Positions 4,880 to 9,273 of a stretch of DNA of 9,273 bases are shown piece by piece. The translations under genes and the position numbers were made by a program. Numbering within the stretch: the stretch's first letter is position 1; each line of letters opens with the position of its first letter. Source of the DNA: Deltaproteobacteria bacterium (GTDB lineage: Bacteria; Desulfobacterota; Desulfobacteria; Desulfobacterales; BuS5); the NCBI GenBank assembly GCA_021157555.1, contig JAGGWL010000123.1:1-9273 (forward strand). The letters run 5' to 3'. The notes below the pieces were generated by a model that saw only the letters and a list, made by a program, of their open reading frames with translations, was not told the origin of the DNA and did not search any database.

Positions 4880-6174
4880 CAATCGTCAAAATCGCCATCA
4901 GGTCCTTTATCACTTGTAATTAAAGAAGCACGCTGTTTGATTTTTTCTTCTGTCCATTCTTCAGGCTTCTCGATTCTGCTCACCCGACAACCAGGATCGA
5001 ATGAATCCGCTTTGAGTATGGCATCTATGCAAATAGAGGCCGTATCAACAGCATTAAAAACATTTGCAAGCAAATTATAAACAAAATCTTCTACTCTACC
5101 TGCCATTCTTGCCCTGATATCAGCAGGCTGCCCCATAATTTTATTTTCAAATGGAAGGTTCAGTTTTTTGTAATTCCCGCCTTTAATTTCGTTGGCATCA
5201 GCATAGGAAACCATTTCTGACCAGAGTTCTTCTGTTACTCCTTCGCCCTTGACTTTAGCAAAATTACCGCTCTCATCAAGTATGGCATTGCCATAGTCAT
5301 TTACTTCCAAACCCCAAACAACCATTTGGAGTGCTGTTGCCACATTTGCCTTGGTGGTTCTTGTAGTAGACGCAATTTTTTTCAGTTTTTCCGTGCTATT
5401 CCCGGAGGTGCCGTGCTGAGCGCCTGATACTTTATATTTTTCTAAAGCATTATGAATATCAGTTGTTAAATCAATCTGAATACCCTGCGAGCTAGCCTCA
5501 ATACCATGGGTAGTTCCATTATTTAATGCTATCCAGTTCGGAAAAATATTATGCGCATTCAAACCTTGTATGAGAAAGAGAGCCTCTTCAACAGTTGATA
5601 GGCCGGATTTTCCTTTTATCTCTCCGACTTCCGTTTCAAGACCCGCCCATTTCGGAATCATTGGATTTAATGCAATATTGGCAAGCAGATTCAGGTCATC
5701 AGGCCGATGAGACGCGTCAATGGCAATAGATGTAATCCCTGCATCAAACATCGAAGGAATCTCTGTTTTTCCTTGTTCTACATCTTTATCATTTTTTATT
5801 CCATAATGATCAGCATGTATCGCAACAGGAACAGTAATGCCAAGCTGGTTGCAGATTGCATCAACCATCAATGCCATATTCCAGTAGTTTACGGGGCAAT
5901 AAGAGGTTGCTCCGCCTTCCGACTTTGCAATTTCAATAATTACAGCGGCATTGACTCTTTGTGCAGCCTGTAAAACTCCAGGTAAAATAAGCCCGCTCCT
6001 GGCATTAGCAGCTATTGTCATTGCCTTGCCCTTTGTAATCATCGCTATGTCTATAAATTTACCGCTGACTATAAGAGCTTTGGAGTTAGGGAACAGTTTT
6101 ACAATATTCGGCGGACGTCCAATTTGGAGTGCTTTATCAAAATCTTTTGAACTTACAACTGATTGAGCAGACAT
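4879..6174 (-). CDS. Class II fructose-bisphosphate aldolase-family protein
   Basis: A cytosolic zinc-dependent class II aldolase-family protein of 431 residues, expected to cleave or form fructose-1,6-bisphosphate or a related sugar phosphate in glycolysis or gluconeogenesis. Family motifs are present: VAIHADHYG (117-125, metal ligand and catalytic region), GLETEVGEIKGKSG (178-191), GTTHG (220-224) and QHGTSGNS (253-260, zinc ligand with phosphate-binding GTSG). It is longer than the usual 285-360 residues, with added N-terminal sequence and a C-terminal region from about 310 (MAGRVEDFVYNLLANVFNAVDT) not found in standard FbaA. The substrate is therefore less certain than the fold. ATG 6174 lies 6 nt after a strong GGGAGG. 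The acidic tail runs into the Nudix gene. A promoter candidate lies at 6286-6314. Confidence 0.85.
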   Translation of the reverse strand: MSAQSVVSSKDFDKALQIGRPPNIVKLFPNSKALIVSGKFIDIAMITKGKAMTIAANARSGLILPGVLQAAQRVNAAVIIEIAKSEGGATSYCPVNYWNMALMVDAICNQLGITVPVAIHADHYGIKNDKDVEQGKTEIPSMFDAGITSIAIDASHRPDDLNLLANIALNPMIPKWAGLETEVGEIKGKSGLSTVEEALFLIQGLNAHNIFPNWIALNNGTTHGIEASSQGIQIDLTTDIHNALEKYKVSGAQHGTSGNSTEKLKKIASTTRTTKANVATALQMVVWGLEVNDYGNAILDESGNFAKVKGEGVTEELWSEMVSYADANEIKGGNYKKLNLPFENKIMGQPADIRARMAGRVEDFVYNLLANVFNAVDTASICIDAILKADSFDPGCRVSRIEKPEEWTEEKIKQRASLITSDKGPDGDFDD

Positions 6175-6265
6175 ATGTTACCTCCCATTTTGTAAAAATC
6201 TTTTGTTGCTTGCCAAGTAGAGATTTTTTTAATAAAATAAGGTAAGAAATGAGGAAGAAGTTATT

Positions 6266-6295
6266 TCGTCATCATTCCAATTAAAATTCTATGAT
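6266..6295 (+). promoter_or_regulatory. Possible apbE promoter overlapping the divergent one
   Basis: TATGAT (6290-6295) is a five-of-six -10 box. TCGTCA (6266-6271), 18 bases upstream, is a weak four-of-six -35 box. The -10 box shares bases 6290-6291 with the minus-strand -10 box, so the two promoters would compete for polymerase. The support is only positional. Confidence 0.25.
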
Positions 6296-6314
6296 AGTTT
6301 AAAGAGATATGCAA
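6286..6314 (-). promoter_or_regulatory. Sigma-70-type promoter for the aldolase-Nudix pair
   Basis: On the minus strand TTGCAT (6314-6309) is followed, after exactly 17 bases, by TAGAAT (6291-6286), a five-of-six -10 box. It would give a leader of about 105 nt before the GGGAGG ribosome-binding site of the aldolase gene. The rest of the 160-bp divergent spacer (6175-6334) is AT-rich without other clear structure. Confidence 0.45.
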
Positions 6315-6334
6315 ATAAATTTATAGGTCTATTA

Positions 6335-7381
6335 ATGATTTTTCTCCTAAAATATGAACAAATAAGAAAAATATATCAATTTTTACCGGTTTTTATTTTA
6401 ACCTTCCTTTTTTGCTATGGCTGCAGCGGCAATGATTATACAATCCTTGCCGGAAATACAATGGGGACAACCTACCGTATAAAATTTTTTTCAAGCTCAT
6501 GCAATAATTTTTCAACATTAAAAAATAAAATAAATCAACGTCTTGATGAAATTAACCAGAGTATGTCCACTTATATAGACGACAGTGAAATCAGCAGATT
6601 TAATCGCTCTGGAGAAGCAGGAAAAAAATTTTATATTTCCGATGACTTTTTTAATGTAATAAAAGTTGCCGAAAAAATTTATCATATTACCGGCGGAGCA
6701 TGGGATGGCACTATCAAACCGCTTGTGCATCTTTGGGGCTTCGATGGTTCACAATTTGCAAAACATGTTCCAGAGCAGTCATTGATAGAAAAAATAGTAT
6801 CAAAAACAGGTTTTAATAAAATAGAAGTTTCAGAAAAAAAATTTATCGTAAAAAATGATGTTCCAGTTACTTTAGATCTTGCTTCAATTGCAAAAGGTTA
6901 TGGCGTAGATCAAATAGCTCAACTGATAAAAAAATATGGTATATCTAATTTTATAGTTGAAATTGGTGGCGAGGTTTACGCTTCGGGATTTAAGGAAAAC
7001 GGCCAAAATTGGCAGGTCGGTATCAATAACCCTGAAAAAAATGCCGGGTTTGAAAAAGTTTACAAAAAATTATCTCTACAAAACAGAGCTCTTGCGACCA
7101 GTGGTGATTATCGGCAGTTTTTTGAAATTAATGGAATCCGCTATTCACATGTTATTGATCCCAGGACAGGATATCCCGTGAACAATGGAGTAGTAAGCGT
7201 TTCCATTCTTGCGGACAAATGCGTATTGGCAGACGGGCTTGCAACGGCCGTTATGGTAATGGGATGGAAACAAGGACTTGCGCTTGTCAACAGTTTAGAC
7301 GGGGTGGAATGCCTTATTATTACCCGCGAAAAAGACGATTCATTTGCAGACCATACTACAAGCGGTTTTGTTACATCATGA
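6335..7381 (+). CDS. apbE: ApbE-type FAD:protein FMN transferase, probable lipoprotein
   Basis: ApbE transfers FMN from FAD to a Thr or Ser of exported or membrane flavoproteins such as the Rnf and Nqr subunits. The protein has 348 residues. A basic, hydrophobic N-terminus (about 11-29) ends in FCYGC-SG, an imperfect lipobox with Cys30 as the likely lipid anchor. Family motifs follow: GNTMGTTYRIKF (40-51), LDLASIAKGYGVDQIA (180-195), FIVEIGGEVYASG (206-218), ALATSGDYRQFF (252-263), YSHVIDPRTGYPV (270-282) and VLADGLATAVMVMG (297-310), the last two contributing the Mg2+/FAD site. No flavinylation target or Rnf/Nqr gene is in the window. ATG 6335 is the first start in frame and has only a weak ribosome-binding site (TATAGG). 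Its stop overlaps a small downstream ORF in ATGA. Confidence 0.93.
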   Translation: MIFLLKYEQIRKIYQFLPVFILTFLFCYGCSGNDYTILAGNTMGTTYRIKFFSSSCNNFSTLKNKINQRLDEINQSMSTYIDDSEISRFNRSGEAGKKFYISDDFFNVIKVAEKIYHITGGAWDGTIKPLVHLWGFDGSQFAKHVPEQSLIEKIVSKTGFNKIEVSEKKFIVKNDVPVTLDLASIAKGYGVDQIAQLIKKYGISNFIVEIGGEVYASGFKENGQNWQVGINNPEKNAGFEKVYKKLSLQNRALATSGDYRQFFEINGIRYSHVIDPRTGYPVNNGVVSVSILADKCVLADGLATAVMVMGWKQGLALVNSLDGVECLIITREKDDSFADHTTSGFVTS

Positions 7382-7473
7382 ACGCTGAAATCGTAAAACC
7401 TGACCCTGCCTGTTTTAGGAAGTTATTCCTCCCCACGTTCTTTATGTATTCATATTTTTCAAGGCCTCTCTGA
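7378..7473 (+). other. Short ORF overlapping the apbE stop (uncertain)
   Basis: ATG 7378 overlaps the TGA of apbE (ATGA), a typical coupling arrangement. The 31-codon ORF begins MNAEIVKPDPACFRKLFLP and then runs antisense into the last codons of the His-rich gene. The first 20 codons look protein-like, but no family was recognised. It may be the remaining start of an operon partner lost by deletion, or chance. The gap 7382-7441 otherwise shows only a small AGGAA/TTCCT hairpin (7417-7430). Confidence 0.2.
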
Positions 7474-7717
7474 ATTTATCGTTAATTTGAACTGTCATTT
7501 CAGCCGCTTCCTGAATCATTAAGCCAGCCTGTTCAAGATTATTATCTTTTGCTTTTTTAGACCAATCCCTATATGTTCCCGCATGATCATCATTATGTTT
7601 AATCCAGTGCTCAAGCAATTTTACTATTTTTTCATCAAAAGAAAGATTGCTTTGGGCATTATTATTATGGTCATGATTATGTTCATGGTGATGATCATGC
7701 TCGTGTGTATGGCTCAT
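7442..7717 (-). CDS. Small His-rich putative metal-binding protein
   Basis: A 91-residue cytosolic protein with two parts. Residues 1-20 contain nine histidines (HTHEHDHHHEHNHDH), a pattern used to bind Ni, Zn, Co or Cu ions in metallochaperones and metal transporters. Residues 27-89 look wholly alpha-helical, and EHWIKHNDDH (36-45) places His37, His41 and His45 one helical turn apart, a second possible metal site. I recall similar helical domains with EHW..HN..H in methanogens and sulfate reducers, classed as domains of unknown function; the name is not certain. No signal peptide is seen. AAGGAG lies about 7 nt before ATG 7717, and a TTGACT promoter is found upstream. It is transcribed alone. 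Confidence 0.75.
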   Translation of the reverse strand: MSHTHEHDHHHEHNHDHNNNAQSNLSFDEKIVKLLEHWIKHNDDHAGTYRDWSKKAKDNNLEQAGLMIQEAAEMTVQINDKFREALKNMNT

Positions 7718-7761
7718 TTGTTTGCTCCTTTTTTTATATTATATATTCTCTTATAATTTTT

Positions 7762-7790
7762 AAAATATATCCATCAGGTAAGATAGTCAA
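7762..7790 (-). promoter_or_regulatory. Sigma-70-type promoter for the His-rich gene
   Basis: On the minus strand TTGACT (7790-7785, five of six) is followed, after 17 bases, by TATTTT (7767-7762, four of six). TATATT two bases earlier is a closer -10 match with a 15-base spacer. The start codon of the His-rich gene is about 45 nt downstream. Confidence 0.4.
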
Positions 7791-7828
7791 TTAGAATCAG
7801 GAAATAACTTTCGGTATTTATATCTACA

Positions 7829-9273
7829 ATGAGATTAAACAAAAAGTACTTTTTTTTTATAATAATCACAGGATGTTTAACAGGTGTAATCACAGGTGTT
7901 TTTTTAGCCATTACACATGATTTACCACAGATAAGATCTCTTGAGACCTACAGGCCATCCGCTGTTACCAGAATATATTCATCGGACAATGTACTTCTTG
8001 CGGAATTGTTTGCAGAAAAAAGAGATCCTGTGCCAATAGTTGATATACCAGCATTTCTGAAAGAAGCGCTGGTGGCAACTGAAGACCGAAATTTCTATAA
8101 GCATATTGGAATAGATCTAAAAGGGATAATGCGTGCCATAATTAAGGATATTATGGCTGGTGAATTTGTGGAAGGCGCAAGCACAATAACCCAGCAATTA
8201 ACAAAAACACTTTTTCTTACTCCCAGGAAGACCCTGATGCGTAAAATCAAGGAGGCTTTATTGGCGTTGCAGCTTGAAAGACGCTATACAAAAAATGAAA
8301 TTCTCGAACTATATTTAAATCAAATCTATTTTGGAAGCGGAGCCTATGGAGTGGAATCTGCAGCAAGGATTTTTTTTGGAAAAGCAGTTAAAGAACTTAA
8401 CCTTGCAGAGAGCGCCCTTGTTGCCGGACTAGCTAAGGCACCATCCATATATTCTCCTCTGATTAATCCGGAACTTGCCATTAAGCGCAGAAATATCGTC
8501 TTAAAGCAGATGCTGCAAACTGGTATAATCAACAAAAATATGTATCAGGATGCTATAAAAGAAGCAGTGCATCCGCCAGCAACTGATAGTAAATCAGTCA
8601 ATGCCCCGTATTTTATAGAATATATAAAAAAATTTTTGGAAAAAAGTCTAAGTTCATCCATTCTTTACAAGGGCGGGCTTAGTATCACAACCACCCTTTC
8701 ATATAATCAGCAGCAAAATGCCGAAAATGCTGTTGAGCATGGTCTTTTTGCTCTTGAAGAGAGAATGATAAAAAATAGCATCAAGGAACCGGCACCTCAG
8801 GCAGCACTCATAGCCATTGATGTCCGCACAGGAGGTATATTAGCCATGGTTGGAGGAAGGGATTATTACCAAAGCTCTTTTAATAGGGCTGTAGTTGCAA
8901 AAAGACAGCCCGGTTCAGCATTCAAGCCGTTGGTTTATGCTCTTGCCATTGAACGGGGATTTAGCCAGAACAGCATGATACTAGATGCTCCGGTTGCTTT
9001 TCAAGGGGCTGACAGGGGCAGGGCCTGGAAACCGGAAAATTTTTCAAAAAATTACAAGGGAGAAATCACCTTAAGAAAGGCACTGGCTCTTTCAAAAAAC
9101 ATACCTGCTGTGAGGCTGATGGAAAAACTTGGGCCTTTTTCAGTTGCAGGGTTTGCTCATGCTATGGGTATTGAATCACATCTGCAGACGAATCTTTCCC
9201 TGGCACTCGGCACATCGGAAACAACTCTGCTTGATCTGACTTCCGCTTATGCTGTCTTTCCCAATAAGGGAAA
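7829..9273 (+). CDS. Class A penicillin-binding protein (PBP1A-like), 3' end outside the window
   Basis: A bifunctional peptidoglycan synthase anchored in the inner membrane; 481 codons are visible with no stop before the window edge. The N-terminus has a short basic start (RLNKK) and one membrane segment (about 8-28). The GT51 glycosyltransferase domain shows ATEDRNFYKHIGID (82-95, catalytic Glu84), EGASTITQQLTK (114-125), RKIKEALLALQLE (137-149) and NQIYFGSGAYGVESAA (163-178). The transpeptidase domain has PGSAFKP (360-366), with catalytic Ser362 and Lys365, and SKN (421-423); the KTG box lies beyond the edge. ATG 7829 is the first start after an in-frame TAA (7805-7807); the ribosome-binding site is weak. 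mrcA or ponA would be the usual names, but the partial sequence does not settle it. Confidence 0.93.
   Translation, partial: MRLNKKYFFFIIITGCLTGVITGVFLAITHDLPQIRSLETYRPSAVTRIYSSDNVLLAELFAEKRDPVPIVDIPAFLKEALVATEDRNFYKHIGIDLKGIMRAIIKDIMAGEFVEGASTITQQLTKTLFLTPRKTLMRKIKEALLALQLERRYTKNEILELYLNQIYFGSGAYGVESAARIFFGKAVKELNLAESALVAGLAKAPSIYSPLINPELAIKRRNIVLKQMLQTGIINKNMYQDAIKEAVHPPATDSKSVNAPYFIEYIKKFLEKSLSSSILYKGGLSITTTLSYNQQQNAENAVEHGLFALEERMIKNSIKEPAPQAALIAIDVRTGGILAMVGGRDYYQSSFNRAVVAKRQPGSAFKPLVYALAIERGFSQNSMILDAPVAFQGADRGRAWKPENFSKNYKGEITLRKALALSKNIPAVRLMEKLGPFSVAGFAHAMGIESHLQTNLSLALGTSETTLLDLTSAYAVFPNKG

Overview
The window looks like chromosomal DNA of an anaerobic Desulfobacterota (delta-proteobacterial) bacterium, probably from the Desulfobacterales side. 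This is inferred from several signs: an AT-rich genome with bacterial gene order, a DUF364 gene with a sigma-54-type promoter, a DUF166-family gene that reads through an in-frame TGA (selenoprotein candidate), and a long class II aldolase-family protein. No rRNA, tRNA, CRISPR array, transposase or phage gene is visible.

Layout. Positions 1-316 are non-coding and AT-rich. They hold a good -24/-12 (sigma-54) promoter match, an operator-like inverted repeat and a leader with several hairpins, all ahead of a DUF364 (DUF4213/Rossmann-like) gene (317-1063). After a short gap with a frame-broken ORF remnant and a sigma-70-type promoter comes a tightly packed + strand operon: rplU (L21), rpmA (L27), obgE (ribosome-assembly GTPase), proB (glutamate 5-kinase without its PUA domain) and a DUF166 gene. 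The last four genes are chained by overlaps: rpmA/obgE 4 nt, obgE/proB 11 nt, proB/DUF166 14 nt. The DUF166 gene is split by a TGA at 3907-3909. The reading frame and the family similarity continue straight through it, a Cys codon follows it, and a 10-bp hairpin with a GGTC loop sits 17 nt downstream. I therefore annotate one selenoprotein gene (3583-4284), not two fragments.

The operon ends in a dispersed-repeat-like element and a small hairpin (4282-4370). It faces a convergent - strand pair, a class II fructose-bisphosphate aldolase-family gene followed by a zinc-ribbon Nudix hydrolase, coupled by a TGATG junction. A divergent intergenic region (6175-6334) separates this pair from an ApbE-type FAD:protein FMN transferase lipoprotein on the + strand. 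A small His-rich protein lies on the - strand (7442-7717). The window ends inside a class A penicillin-binding protein gene (7829 to the edge).

The rplU-rpmA-obgE block is a conserved ribosome and GTPase housekeeping module, with proB riding behind it. The most interesting items are the selenocysteine codon and its SECIS-like hairpin, the kinase-only ProB directly ahead of it, and the sigma-54 promoter, operator and structured leader of the DUF364 gene. No search or folding could be run; family names come from recognising motifs in the translated sequence.
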